Made by a program: the position numbers and the translations under genes. 64,000 bases of DNA from Alphaproteobacteria bacterium SO-S41. Lineage in GTDB: Bacteria; Pseudomonadota; Alphaproteobacteria; Micropepsales; Micropepsaceae. The stretch spans positions 744,001-808,000 of the forward strand of contig AP024629.1 in assembly GCA_019670725.1 (NCBI GenBank). Direction: 5' to 3'. Below are positions 36,206 through 45,453 of the stretch, in pieces. The number at the start of each line of letters is the position of its first letter. Position 1 is the first letter of the stretch. The notes below the pieces were generated by a model. It did not search any database, was not told where the DNA came from, and was given only the letters and a program-made list of their open reading frames with translations.

Positions 36206-37033
36206 ATGTCGGTGACGGGCAAGCCTTCCAGGATCGGGATGATCGGTTTCGGCGCCATCGGCCGATCCATAGCCGATGTATTCCTGCGCGAGCCGGTGCC
36301 GGGGCACGAACTCTCGGTCATCTGCGTGCGGCCTCACCAGGTCGCCGAAGCGCGCGATATCCTGCCGGCCTCGACCAAGGTGACGACATCTGCTGCGGAT
36401 CTGCTGGAAGCAGGCCCGACCTTGCTCATCGAAGCCGCCTCCCAGGCGGCCGTCGCCGAGGTCGGCGTCCGCGCTCTGTCGGCGGGCTGCGATCTCTATG
36501 TACTGTCCACCGGCGCGTTGGCGGACGACACGTTGCGCGCCGCATTAAAGGCGGCGGCCCTTAAGTCCGGCACGCGGATCGCGATCCCGGCCGGCGCCCT
36601 CGCGGGCTTCCGGGCGCTGCTGTCGATGCGCCAGGCGAGCCTGACCTCTGTCGTCTACACCTCGACCAAGCCGCCGCTGGCCTGGCTCGGCACGCCCGCC
36701 GAAGCCGCGTTCGATCTCGCCGGCCTGACCGCACCGGCCGTCGTGTTCGACGGCTCGGCGGCGGAGGCCGCCTTGCGTTTTCCGCGCAACGCCAATCTCG
36801 CGGCTGCCGTCGCGCTCGCCGGGCTCGGGTTCGAGCGGACGGTCGTGCGTCTCGTCGCCGACCCATCGACCGAGGAGAACAGCGGCCGGATCCAGGCGGA
36901 GGGCGCCGTCGGACGGCTCGACCTCACGCTGAGCGGCCGCGCTGCGGCCTCGAACCCCAAGACATCCGAGATCACGGGCATGAGTGTGATCGCCGCGCTG
37001 CGTAATGGCGCCGGACCCATCGTTTTCGTCTGA
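36206..37033 (+). CDS. Aspartate dehydrogenase-like oxidoreductase (DUF108)
   Basis: 275 residues. The Rossmann start is IGMIGFGAIGRSIADVF. The second half has the L-aspartate dehydrogenase pattern: STGALADDTLRAALKAAA, IAIPAGALAGFRAL, KPPLAWLGTPAEAAF, FDGSAAEAALRFPRNANLAAAVALAGLGFERTVVRLVADP and SNPKTSEITGMSV. Known enzymes (NadX type) interconvert aspartate and oxaloacetate/iminoaspartate with NAD(P). At the ADP-x4-N-x-H-x-I stretch this protein reads ENSGRI, so the usual catalytic His seems replaced by Gly; it may use another amino acid or have lost the standard activity. First gene of the operon under the divergent LysR. The ATG is chosen by closeness to the Rossmann motif. Confidence 0.82.
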   Translation: MSVTGKPSRIGMIGFGAIGRSIADVFLREPVPGHELSVICVRPHQVAEARDILPASTKVTTSAADLLEAGPTLLIEAASQAAVAEVGVRALSAGCDLYVLSTGALADDTLRAALKAAALKSGTRIAIPAGALAGFRALLSMRQASLTSVVYTSTKPPLAWLGTPAEAAFDLAGLTAPAVVFDGSAAEAALRFPRNANLAAAVALAGLGFERTVVRLVADPSTEENSGRIQAEGAVGRLDLTLSGRAAASNPKTSEITGMSVIAALRNGAGPIVFV

Positions 37034-37249
37034 GGAGAGATGCAGGTGGCACGCGCAGGACATTCCGATACGGAAGCCGCGGTTCCCCATCTGCAGGACG
37101 AAAGGCAGTCCGCCACACGGCGCGCCTGCATCGCGACCCGGCCGGGGATGGCCGGGAGAGAGAGGCCGGAAGCGGCCCAGTCATCAACGCCGATCGCGGC
37201 ACGCCGCCGCGACGGCAGGTCTTTCGCTATCCGATGAAGGGGCACACGT

Positions 37250-40156
37250 ATGACTAACCGCACGCATTCAACCCGCCGCTGGCTGATTGGCGCCAGCGCT
37301 ACCGCATTGCTCGCGGCCTTTGCCGCGACCGCGCAGGCCCAGGACACCGCGCCGCTCGACACCGATGACAGCGAGGAAATCGTCGTCACCGGCTCACGCA
37401 TCGCGCGGCCTGATGTCACCGCCAATGTGCCGATCGCGGTCGTCGGCTCGGAGGCCGTCGACCAGAGTGGCGTCACCAATATCCAGGACCTGCTGAACGA
37501 ACTGCCGCAACTCGGCATCGCCTCGACGCGGACGAACTCCAACTTCTCCTACACAGGCAACGGCATCTCGACGCTCAGCCTGCGCAATCTCGGCCCGAAC
37601 CGGACGCTGACATTGATCAACGGCCGCCGCGCAGTCGCCGGCACGGCGGGTTCGTCGGCAGTCGACGTCAACAACATCTCGCCGACGCTCATCGAACGGG
37701 TGGAAATCATCACCGGCGGCGCCTCGGCGGTTTACGGTTCGGGCGCCATCGCCGGCGTCGTCAACTTCATCATGAAGGACAAGTTCGAGGGCCTGCAGGT
37801 CAACCTGCAGACCGGCCTCACCGAGCAGGGCGATGCGCCCAAGCATGTCGCATCCATCACCGGCGGCACGCGCTGGGGCAAGGACGATCGTGGCCAGGCG
37901 CTCTTCAGCATCAGCTATGAAGACGACCGGGGCCTCCGCTCGCGCGACCGCGATCTCTCCGCGCAGGATCGCTTCCTCGCGACGGTTGGCCCTGTCGCCT
38001 ACAGCAGCTTCGCGCCACAGGGCCGCTTCGACCTGATCACCCGCGCGGGCACCAGCGCCGGCATTTTCACCTTTGACACCAGCAACAACGTCGTGAACGG
38101 TTTCCCGACCGGCTACGGTTATAACCGCAACAATGACAGCGGCCTCTCGGTGCCGGTCGAGCGCTATCTTGGCACGTTCAATCTCAGCTACGACGTTACT
38201 GACAAGATCGAGGCCTTCGTCGAAACGACCTACGCCAAGACTGAAACCCGCAATTACTGGTCGCCGTACTCAATCGACAGCTTCCAGGCCTATCGCAACC
38301 TGACCGACGGCATTCCAATCACCAACGCGTTCATCCCGGCCTCGATCCAGGCGCGGATCGCGGCGGCGAACAGCGACGGCATCGCGTCGAACGACATCGT
38401 GACGCTGACCTTCCGCAGCCGTGCGGTCGATATCTTCTCGCGCGAAAATGTCGGCAAGCGCGAGACGTGGCGCGTCGCCACCGGTTTCAAAGGCGAGTTC
38501 GGCGACGGCTGGCGCTACGACGCGTCCTATGTCTACGGCAAGCTCGACGACCTGACGACCGGCAGCGACATCAACTATCTCAACTACCAGCGCGCGCTCG
38601 ACGCCGTCTACGATCCTGTATCCAACAAGATCATCTGCCGCAGCGCCGAGGCCCGCGCCGATGGCTGCGTCCCGATCAACATGTTCGGCTACCACAATGT
38701 CGATCCGGCCGCCGCGGCCTACGTCACGCGCGACGGCGAGCGCTACAACCACGTCATCAACGAGCAGCACGTCTTCGCCGCCAACGTCTCCGGCAGCATT
38801 GGCGGCTTCGAGGCCGGCGATATCGGCGTCGCCTTCGGCACCGAGTATCGCAAGGAAAGCAGCTCCAGCGACTGGGACGCCCGCACCAATGCCGGCCTCA
38901 ACAGCACCTCGCAGGCGCCGGACATCACCGGCAGCTATGACGTGCTCGAGTTCTATGCCGAGGCTGACGTTCCCATCCTCGCCGAGCAGTCCTGGGCGCA
39001 CTATCTCGGCGTAACCGGCGCGGTGCGCTATTCGGACTATTCGACGATCGGTGAGGTGTTCTCGTGGAATGCGGGCATTGAATATGCGCCGATCGAGGAT
39101 CTGCGCTTCCGCGCCGTCTATGCGCGCGCCAACCGCGCGCCGACCATCGCCGAACTCTACGCGCCGCAGGGTTTCGCCAATATTTCCGGCCTGACCGATC
39201 CCTGCGCCGGCGTCACCGCCACCAGCACGCGCGCGCTCGACGCGGCCTGCCGCGCCATCCCGTCGGTGGCCCAGGCGATCTCGACCTTCGGGGCGCTCAA
39301 CTATGAGATTCCCTTCGACTACAATACGATCGGCGGCTTCAGCGGCGGCAATCCCAATCTGGAAGAGGAGACCGCCGACACGCTCACCGTCGGTGCAGTC
39401 TTTACGCCCTCATCGCTCAAGGGCTTCAGCGCCTCGATCGACTATTTCCAGATCGATATCGACAACGCCATCGGAACGATCCCGCCGCAACTCTCGATCA
39501 CCCAGTGCCTGCAGACCGGCGATCCCGCTTTCTGCAACAATGTGCGCCGGTTCTCCTCCGGCAAGATCGACGATGTGGACACGTTCCTGTCCAACGTCGC
39601 CAGCATCAAGACCAGCGGCGTCGATCTCAACCTGCGCTATGCGACGGAGGCGGGCTTGCTCGACGGCGACTGGCTCGATGTCAGCCTGCTCTACACCTAT
39701 CTGATCTCGCTGGAGCAGGTCTCCTATCCGGGCGCCGCGGTGGACGAGAATGTCGGTGAACTCGCGGCGGCGGGGCGCCTTGGTTCGGGCTACGAGCACA
39801 AGGCCAGCCTCCACGTCACCTACAGCTTCGATGCCTGGACCTTCGCGCTGACGACGACCTATCAGGGGCCGATCGAGGACACGCTGGACAAGGACTATAC
39901 CGGTCAGGCGGATGCGGCCTATCTGAACGACCTCAACGACGTTCCGGCCTTCATCTACAACGACATCCAGGTCCGCTGGGCGTCGGGCGAGGACCGCGAG
40001 GTCGAGATCTATGCCGGTATCGACAATCTCTTCGACAAGCAGCCGCCGCTGATCCCGGCCGGGTTCGCGGCCACCACGACGGGCGCCGAAACGGCGGCCG
40101 GTAACTACGATGTGTTCGGGCGCCGCTTCTATCTTGGCGTCACCACGCGGTTCTAG
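37250..40156 (+). CDS. TonB-dependent outer-membrane receptor
   Basis: 968 residues. Signal peptide WLIGASATALLAAFAATAQAQ; TonB-box-like SEEIVVTGSRI; plug domain (NVPIAVVGSEAVDQSGVTNIQDLLNELPQL, LRNLGPNRTLTLINGRR, IERVEIITGGASAVYGSGAIAGVVNFIMK); then a 22-strand barrel ending FYLGVTTRF. The ATG follows AAGGGG. It imports a substrate across the outer membrane using TonB energy. A secreted M28 peptidase and a peptide-binding protein follow directly, so the ligand is probably a peptide or modified amino acid rather than iron; no Fur-like site was seen. Confidence 0.93.
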   Translation: MTNRTHSTRRWLIGASATALLAAFAATAQAQDTAPLDTDDSEEIVVTGSRIARPDVTANVPIAVVGSEAVDQSGVTNIQDLLNELPQLGIASTRTNSNFSYTGNGISTLSLRNLGPNRTLTLINGRRAVAGTAGSSAVDVNNISPTLIERVEIITGGASAVYGSGAIAGVVNFIMKDKFEGLQVNLQTGLTEQGDAPKHVASITGGTRWGKDDRGQALFSISYEDDRGLRSRDRDLSAQDRFLATVGPVAYSSFAPQGRFDLITRAGTSAGIFTFDTSNNVVNGFPTGYGYNRNNDSGLSVPVERYLGTFNLSYDVTDKIEAFVETTYAKTETRNYWSPYSIDSFQAYRNLTDGIPITNAFIPASIQARIAAANSDGIASNDIVTLTFRSRAVDIFSRENVGKRETWRVATGFKGEFGDGWRYDASYVYGKLDDLTTGSDINYLNYQRALDAVYDPVSNKIICRSAEARADGCVPINMFGYHNVDPAAAAYVTRDGERYNHVINEQHVFAANVSGSIGGFEAGDIGVAFGTEYRKESSSSDWDARTNAGLNSTSQAPDITGSYDVLEFYAEADVPILAEQSWAHYLGVTGAVRYSDYSTIGEVFSWNAGIEYAPIEDLRFRAVYARANRAPTIAELYAPQGFANISGLTDPCAGVTATSTRALDAACRAIPSVAQAISTFGALNYEIPFDYNTIGGFSGGNPNLEEETADTLTVGAVFTPSSLKGFSASIDYFQIDIDNAIGTIPPQLSITQCLQTGDPAFCNNVRRFSSGKIDDVDTFLSNVASIKTSGVDLNLRYATEAGLLDGDWLDVSLLYTYLISLEQVSYPGAAVDENVGELAAAGRLGSGYEHKASLHVTYSFDAWTFALTTTYQGPIEDTLDKDYTGQADAAYLNDLNDVPAFIYNDIQVRWASGEDREVEIYAGIDNLFDKQPPLIPAGFAATTTGAETAAGNYDVFGRRFYLGVTTRF

Positions 40157-40214
40157 GCAGGATGTACGTGCGGCGCCTTCAACGGCGCCGCATGTCATTC
40201 GGAAAGAGACAGTC

Positions 40215-41933
40215 ATGCGGCGCTTCGGTCTGATTACTGGCATCATCGCGGGCGTGGCGGCGGCGCTGACCGCCGGCCTCATCTTCACGCCCGCGACGGC
40301 GGAAACGCCGCCGGTGCCGAACTATCTTTCGGAGATCTCGGCGATCCGGAACGAGGGCCTCCAGGGCTCACTGGTGATGGACCACCTCAGCTGGCTGGCC
40401 GACGTCTACGGCCCGCGTCCGCACGGCTCTCCCGGACTTCTCGCGGCAAGCGATTGGGCGATGAAGCGGGTCACCGAGTGGGGTCTCGCGAATGTCCATC
40501 GTGAGTACTTCAAGGTCGGCGAAGGTTGGCGGATGGAGAAGTCCGTCATTCGCATGACCGAGCCCCAGCCGATGCAGATCATCGGCTATCCCATGGGCTG
40601 GACGCCCGGCACCGACGGTCTCGTCACCGCCGAAGTCGTCAACGCGGTCCTCACCACGCCTGCCGACTTCGACGCCTGGCGCGGCAAGCTGAAGGGCAAG
40701 ATCGTTCTGATCCAGACGGCGCGGGCGATCGAGCCTATCACCCTGCCGCTGACGCATCGCTATGACGATGAGCAGATCGCCATGATGCGCGACGAAACGC
40801 CGAACGCCCAGCAATGGCTCGCCGGCGAACGGCCTGACGGCAAGACCTGGGCGAAGGGCGATGCGCTGGGGTTCGACGGGCCGACCGGCTCCGACGCCGA
40901 CAATCGCTGGATCGACGAACTCGTTGCCTTCCTGAAGGCCGAAGGCGTCGTTGCGGTGATCGAGCGCGGGTCCGACCAGACCACGCGCTCGGCGGTCAGC
41001 CGTTTCGAAATGATGCCGATGAAGACCCAGCGCATCGACGGCGGGACCATGTTCACGCCCTCGTCGCGCCCGGGCATGGACAATGAACACCGTCTGCTGC
41101 CGTGGGTCGTCATCGCAGTCGAACAGTACAACCGCATGGTCCGCATCCTCGACAAGGGCGTGCCGGTGAAGATCGAGCTGGATATCGGCGTCACCTGGTA
41201 CCCCGAACCCGAACAGGGCAGCGGTTTCAATACGTTGGCCGACCTGCCGGGCAGCGACAAGGCCGACGAAATCGTCCTCATCGGCGCGCATCTCGACAGC
41301 GCCCATGCTGGCAGCGGGGCGACCGACAACGCCTCAGGCGTCGCCGTGGTGATGGAAGCGATGCGCATCCTGAAGCGACTGGACCTGAAACCGCGCCGCA
41401 CGATCCGCATGGCGCTGTGGGGGGCCGAGGAAGTCGGCCTGCAGGGTTCGCGCGCTTATGTCGTCGAGCACTATGGCGATCCCTTCGGCGATCAGCCGCT
41501 GAAGCCTGACGCCGCCAAGGTCTCGCTCTATTTCAATCTCGACAGCGGCGCCGGCGCAGTTCGCGGAATCTTCGCACGCAACAATCTCGCGGCGATCCCG
41601 ACGCTGACGCAGTGGATTGCGCCGCTGCATGATCTGGGCGTCGACGTCGTGGCGCCCCGTGGCACGCTGTCAATGTCGGACGGCACCTTCGTCACGGGAG
41701 GCAGCGACCACCTCTATTTCGACATGGCGGGCATTCCCGGCCTCGAGCTGATCCAGGATCGGCTCGATTATTTCTCGCGTACCTATCATTCCAACATGGA
41801 CTATCTGGATCGCGCGCCGAAAGCCGACGTGGTCCAGCAAGCCGTCGTCCTCGCCGTGCTCGCCTACCAGGCGGCCATGGCCGACGAACTGCTGCCGCGC
41901 CGTGCTCCGGTTCCGCGCCGGGCGGCGCCGTAA
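40215..41933 (+). CDS. M28 family zinc aminopeptidase, exported
   Basis: 572 residues. The N-terminal hydrophobic segment (LITGIIAGVAAALTAGLIF) is a signal peptide or anchor. A PA-like insert precedes the catalytic domain. All M28 metal ligands are visible: H359 (GAHLDSAHAG), D371 (GATDNASG), E405/E406 (WGAEEVGL), D443 (FNLDSGAG) and H525 (TYHSNMDYLD). It should cleave N-terminal residues from peptides in the periplasm after TonB uptake. The start at ATG 40215 has GGAAAGAG upstream; the longer open frame reaching into the receptor gene is rejected. The CPBP gene starts 3 bp after its stop. Confidence 0.93.
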   Translation: MRRFGLITGIIAGVAAALTAGLIFTPATAETPPVPNYLSEISAIRNEGLQGSLVMDHLSWLADVYGPRPHGSPGLLAASDWAMKRVTEWGLANVHREYFKVGEGWRMEKSVIRMTEPQPMQIIGYPMGWTPGTDGLVTAEVVNAVLTTPADFDAWRGKLKGKIVLIQTARAIEPITLPLTHRYDDEQIAMMRDETPNAQQWLAGERPDGKTWAKGDALGFDGPTGSDADNRWIDELVAFLKAEGVVAVIERGSDQTTRSAVSRFEMMPMKTQRIDGGTMFTPSSRPGMDNEHRLLPWVVIAVEQYNRMVRILDKGVPVKIELDIGVTWYPEPEQGSGFNTLADLPGSDKADEIVLIGAHLDSAHAGSGATDNASGVAVVMEAMRILKRLDLKPRRTIRMALWGAEEVGLQGSRAYVVEHYGDPFGDQPLKPDAAKVSLYFNLDSGAGAVRGIFARNNLAAIPTLTQWIAPLHDLGVDVVAPRGTLSMSDGTFVTGGSDHLYFDMAGIPGLELIQDRLDYFSRTYHSNMDYLDRAPKADVVQQAVVLAVLAYQAAMADELLPRRAPVPRRAAP

Positions 41934-41936
41934 GCC

Positions 41937-42734
41937 ATGTTCCAGACGCTCGCCATCCTCGCCACGGATGTCGGTGCGGCCGCGCGCTCGACGGTGCCGA
42001 CGCCCGGTCTGATCGAGAAACTGTCGATCATCCTGCCGGGCCTCGCCGTGATCGTCATTGCGGCGCTTGGCGTACAGTTCCTGTTGCGCCGCCGCGTGGA
42101 CTGGCGGCTCGTGGCACTGGTCGTCGGCATCCTGCTGCTGAACTGGCTGATCCTCGTCAACGGCAAGGCGATCCAGCTCGACCTCATCGGCTTCCAGTGG
42201 AACTGGCTCGGCAAGGCCATCGCGGTCGCAGCGACGCTGACGCTTGTCTGGCTCTTGCCGTCAGTCGATGCCCGCGATGTCGGGCTCACGCTGAAGCAAG
42301 CGCCAGGCAGCACGCGGTCTGTGCTTGTCGTGTTGGTTCTCTATTGCGCGTTCAGTTGGGGGACGGAGTTGCTGCTTGAGGGTGGGGGCTTGCGTCTCCC
42401 GACCTTTGAAACACTCGGCTTCCAGGCGATCATGCCCAGCGCGGACGAGGAGCTCCTGTTCCGTGGCCTCGCGCTCGTCCTGCTCGCCCGCGCCTTTGGC
42501 GAGAAGCTGCCGGCGGGCTCGTGGCCCGGCCCCGCCGTCATTGCGCTAACGGTACTGTTCGCGCTCAACCACGCGGTCTCGTTCGCCGGCGGCACCGTGC
42601 ATTTCAACGCCGCGGCCTTCGCCCTGACCGGCCTCTTCAGCCTCGTCGCCTTCTGGATGCGCCTGCGCACCGGCAGCCTGCTGTTCCCGTTCCTGCTCCA
42701 CAGCGCCACCAATCTTGGGCTGTCCTTCATATGA
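41937..42734 (+). CDS. CPBP family intramembrane metalloprotease
   Basis: 265 residues with about eight membrane segments. The three CPBP/Abi motifs are present: E171-E172-x3-R176 (DEELLFRG), H212 (LFALNHAV) and H255 (HSATNL). Relatives include Rce1-like CAAX proteases and bacteriocin-immunity proteins. In this operon it could cleave a membrane-bound peptide or protect against a product of the pathway; both are guesses. It overlaps the next gene by 4 bp (ATGA). Confidence 0.9.
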   Translation: MFQTLAILATDVGAAARSTVPTPGLIEKLSIILPGLAVIVIAALGVQFLLRRRVDWRLVALVVGILLLNWLILVNGKAIQLDLIGFQWNWLGKAIAVAATLTLVWLLPSVDARDVGLTLKQAPGSTRSVLVVLVLYCAFSWGTELLLEGGGLRLPTFETLGFQAIMPSADEELLFRGLALVLLARAFGEKLPAGSWPGPAVIALTVLFALNHAVSFAGGTVHFNAAAFALTGLFSLVAFWMRLRTGSLLFPFLLHSATNLGLSFI

Positions 42735-44332
42735 CACACGCCGTTGCAGTCCTGATGAGAGCGATCGCCGCAACGCTGATGTTGCTCGCTCTCGCCGCGC
42801 CGGCGGACGCCGTCACCCTCAACCGCGGCAATGCACAGGAACCCGATACGCTCGACCCCCATCGCGCCACGGCGCAATGGGAGGGCAACATCATCGGCGA
42901 TATGTTGATGGGCCTGATGACCGAGGATCCCACAGGCGAGCCGATCCCCGGCATGGCCGAAAGCTTTGAGACCTCAGCCGACGGCCTCGTCTGGACCTTC
43001 CACATCCGCCCCGAGGCCGTCTGGTCGGACGGCGTGCCAGTGACGGCGGGCGATTTCGTCTTCGCCCTCCGCCGCATCAACGATCCCAGGACCGGCGCGC
43101 AATATGCCAGCCTCACCCACATCTTGAAGAACGCCGCCGCCGTGACCGACGGGACGATGCCGACCGACGCTATCGGCGCGCGGGCGATCGACGACAAGAC
43201 GCTGGAGCTGACGCTCGAACATCCCGCGCCCTATCTGCCGCATCTCCTGGCGCACTACACGATGTTCCCGCTGCCGCGGCATGTCGTGGAGGGGAATGAC
43301 GACTGGGTGAAGCCGGGCGTCTATGTCTCCAACGGCCCGTATGTGCTCGCCGAATACCGCCCCAACGATTTCGTGCGGCTGGTGAAGAACCCGCGCTTCT
43401 TCGATGCCGCGCATGTCGCGATCGACGAGGTCCGCTTCTTCGGCCAGGACGACCAGCTTGCCGGCCTCAAGCGCTTTCGTGCCGGCGAGTTCGACACGGT
43501 AAGCGGCGTTCCCGGCCAGATGATCGCGGGGCTCCGGAAGTCCGATCCTGACAGCCTGCGCATCGCGCCGATGTATTCGACGTCCTATCTGATCTTCAAC
43601 CTGACGCGCGACGCCTGGAAGGACGCCCGCATCCGCACCGCGCTGTCGCTCGCGATCGACCGCGACACGATCGTCAAGCGCATTATGGGCGGCGGCGAGC
43701 TGGCCGCGGTGGCGCTGGTCCCGCCCGGCATTCCCAACTATCCGCATACGGCGCGGCTGACTTGTGCCGACCTGCCACTGGCCGAGCGTCAGGCGATGGC
43801 GCGCAAGCTGCTCGCTGAAGCCGGCTACGGGCCGGGCAATCCGCTCACCTTCACCTTCATCCACAACCAGGTCACCGACACGCGGCGCGTCGCGGTCGCG
43901 CTGCAGTCCATGTGGAAAGCCATCGGCGTCGAGATGACGCCGCAGGCGATGGAGGGCAAGGCCGTCACCAGCCAGCTCCGCGCCTATCAGTTCGACGTCG
44001 CCTGGGCGGCCTGGGTCGCCGATTACCCAGACGCGACCAATTATCTTTATCTCGCCGAAACGCGGGCGGGTGAGATGAACCGCTCGCGCTATTCGAACCC
44101 CGCCTTCGACGCGCTCGTCCTGGAAGCCGAGGGCCAGCCCGACATCGCGGCGCGCGGCGACATGCTCGCGCGCGCAGAACAACTCATGCTCGACGATGCG
44201 CCGCTCGTGCCGGTCTATCATTCGGTCTCGCGCAGTCTCGTCGCGCCCTATGTGGCGGGGTGGCAGGATTCCGCCGACAACATCCACCGCACGCGCTGGC
44301 TCTCCATCGATGAAAGCAGGCGGCCGCAATGA
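42731..44332 (+). CDS. Peptide ABC transporter substrate-binding protein (family 5, OppA-like)
   Basis: 533 residues. Signal peptide IAATLMLLALAAPADAVT. The family 5 features are QEPDTLDPHRATAQWEGNIIGDMLMGL, WTFHIRPEAVWSDGVPVTAGDFVFALRRI, YVSNGPYVLAEY and RTALSLAIDRDTIVKRI. It should bind oligopeptides in the periplasm. No matching permease or ATPase gene is in the window, so it either uses a transporter encoded elsewhere or works as a stand-alone binding/chaperone protein. ATG 42731 overlaps the CPBP stop, and the stop overlaps the next start: translational coupling on both sides. Confidence 0.93.
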   Translation: MTHAVAVLMRAIAATLMLLALAAPADAVTLNRGNAQEPDTLDPHRATAQWEGNIIGDMLMGLMTEDPTGEPIPGMAESFETSADGLVWTFHIRPEAVWSDGVPVTAGDFVFALRRINDPRTGAQYASLTHILKNAAAVTDGTMPTDAIGARAIDDKTLELTLEHPAPYLPHLLAHYTMFPLPRHVVEGNDDWVKPGVYVSNGPYVLAEYRPNDFVRLVKNPRFFDAAHVAIDEVRFFGQDDQLAGLKRFRAGEFDTVSGVPGQMIAGLRKSDPDSLRIAPMYSTSYLIFNLTRDAWKDARIRTALSLAIDRDTIVKRIMGGGELAAVALVPPGIPNYPHTARLTCADLPLAERQAMARKLLAEAGYGPGNPLTFTFIHNQVTDTRRVAVALQSMWKAIGVEMTPQAMEGKAVTSQLRAYQFDVAWAAWVADYPDATNYLYLAETRAGEMNRSRYSNPAFDALVLEAEGQPDIAARGDMLARAEQLMLDDAPLVPVYHSVSRSLVAPYVAGWQDSADNIHRTRWLSIDESRRPQ

Positions 44333-45453
44333 CGCTGCGCCGGACGATCCTCGCGCTGACTTTACTTTCCGCCACTGCCGGCGCGTCGTCCGCCTTCGCG
44401 GATGCGGTCGGCCGCCCCATGCCGGTGCCGCCGGCCTATGCCGAAAGCCATCGCGGGCAGGCGGTGATCACGACCTCCGAAGTCTACGAACTCGCCAACA
44501 TTCTGCTCGCGCTCGCCGACACGCCGCCTTTGCCCGGCCTCGTCTTGCGCGACACGGCGTACTTCAACGACGTCGAAGCTTGGTTCGGACCCTATCGCGA
44601 CGACCCCGCCGTCAAGGCCGCGGCGTTCGCGGAGCCCTCTCTCTACCAGCGCTTCCGCGACAACGCGTTCCGCTATTGCTTCGATGAAGCCGGCAAGATC
44701 ATCGTCTGCGTGCCCCAAGGCCCGCTCTGGGAAAGCCCCGAAGAGGATCGCTTCACGCCGAACCTGAAGGCCGTCGAAGCCTTCGCCCAGCGCAGCCGCT
44801 TCAGAGACTTCTACGCCGCGCATCGCGCCTTCTATGACACCGAGGCGAAGGCCTATGCCGTCAATGCCGACATCCGCGATATGCAGGCCTGGCTGGAAGC
44901 CGAGTTCGATGCGCGCATGTCGTCCTACATCGTCGCCATCTCGCCGTTGATCGACGGCTTCCACGCGACCGACAGCTACCGCGCCGACACCGGCGATTTC
45001 GCCGAGGCGATCATGTTCACCTCCTCGCCGATCCGCTTCGCGACGATGGACCCGGTGCAGCGCGCGATCCGCGAGGCGCGCACGGTCTTCACCGAAATCG
45101 ACCACAACTACGTCAACCCCAGGACGGCGCTTTATCGCGATCGCCTCGAAACCATCGACTGGCCGACATGGGTGCGCGCCTGGCCGGTCGATGGCTATGA
45201 AAGCGGCGAGGCCGTCTTCAACGAATACATGACCTGGGGCGTCTTCCTGCTCTACGCCAAGGATCGCTACGACCCTGCGCAATTCGACGCGGCCGTCGTC
45301 CAACTCGTGGAGTTCATGGAAGGCAAACGCGGCTTCACGCGTTTCGGCGCCTTCGCCAATCAATTACTGGCGGCGCGCGCCGCAGCGCCGGGCAAGCCGG
45401 CCAAGGATCTCTATCCCGCCATGCTCGACTGGATGGCTGCCGATGGGAAATAG
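44329..45453 (+). CDS. Exported DUF4932-like protein with a degenerate zinc-protease motif
   Basis: 374 residues with a signal peptide (ILALTLLSATAGASSAFAD). The middle reads VFTEIDHNYVNPRTALY, which resembles the HEFSHSFVNP core of DUF4932 proteins, with Thr in place of the first His; a later acidic stretch (SGEAVFNEYMTWGVFLLYAKDRY) may provide a third ligand. The HExxH site is thus reduced to ExxH, so catalysis is uncertain. The position between a peptide-binding protein and PLP enzymes suggests a role in peptide handling. It overlaps its neighbours at both ends (4 and 11 bp). Family assignment is tentative; the gene itself is clear. Confidence 0.65.
   Translation: MTLRRTILALTLLSATAGASSAFADAVGRPMPVPPAYAESHRGQAVITTSEVYELANILLALADTPPLPGLVLRDTAYFNDVEAWFGPYRDDPAVKAAAFAEPSLYQRFRDNAFRYCFDEAGKIIVCVPQGPLWESPEEDRFTPNLKAVEAFAQRSRFRDFYAAHRAFYDTEAKAYAVNADIRDMQAWLEAEFDARMSSYIVAISPLIDGFHATDSYRADTGDFAEAIMFTSSPIRFATMDPVQRAIREARTVFTEIDHNYVNPRTALYRDRLETIDWPTWVRAWPVDGYESGEAVFNEYMTWGVFLLYAKDRYDPAQFDAAVVQLVEFMEGKRGFTRFGAFANQLLAARAAAPGKPAKDLYPAMLDWMAADGK

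Noticed and set aside
37040-37237. 65-codon frame between the dehydrogenase and TonB receptor genes
   Set aside because: Arg-rich composition typical of a chance frame in GC-rich DNA, no recognisable domain, and it ends just before the receptor ribosome site.
41937-42734. Bacteriocin or toxin immunity function for the CPBP protein
   Set aside because: No bacteriocin precursor or ABC exporter lies nearby; the operon context is peptide uptake and breakdown, so the immunity label is not supported.
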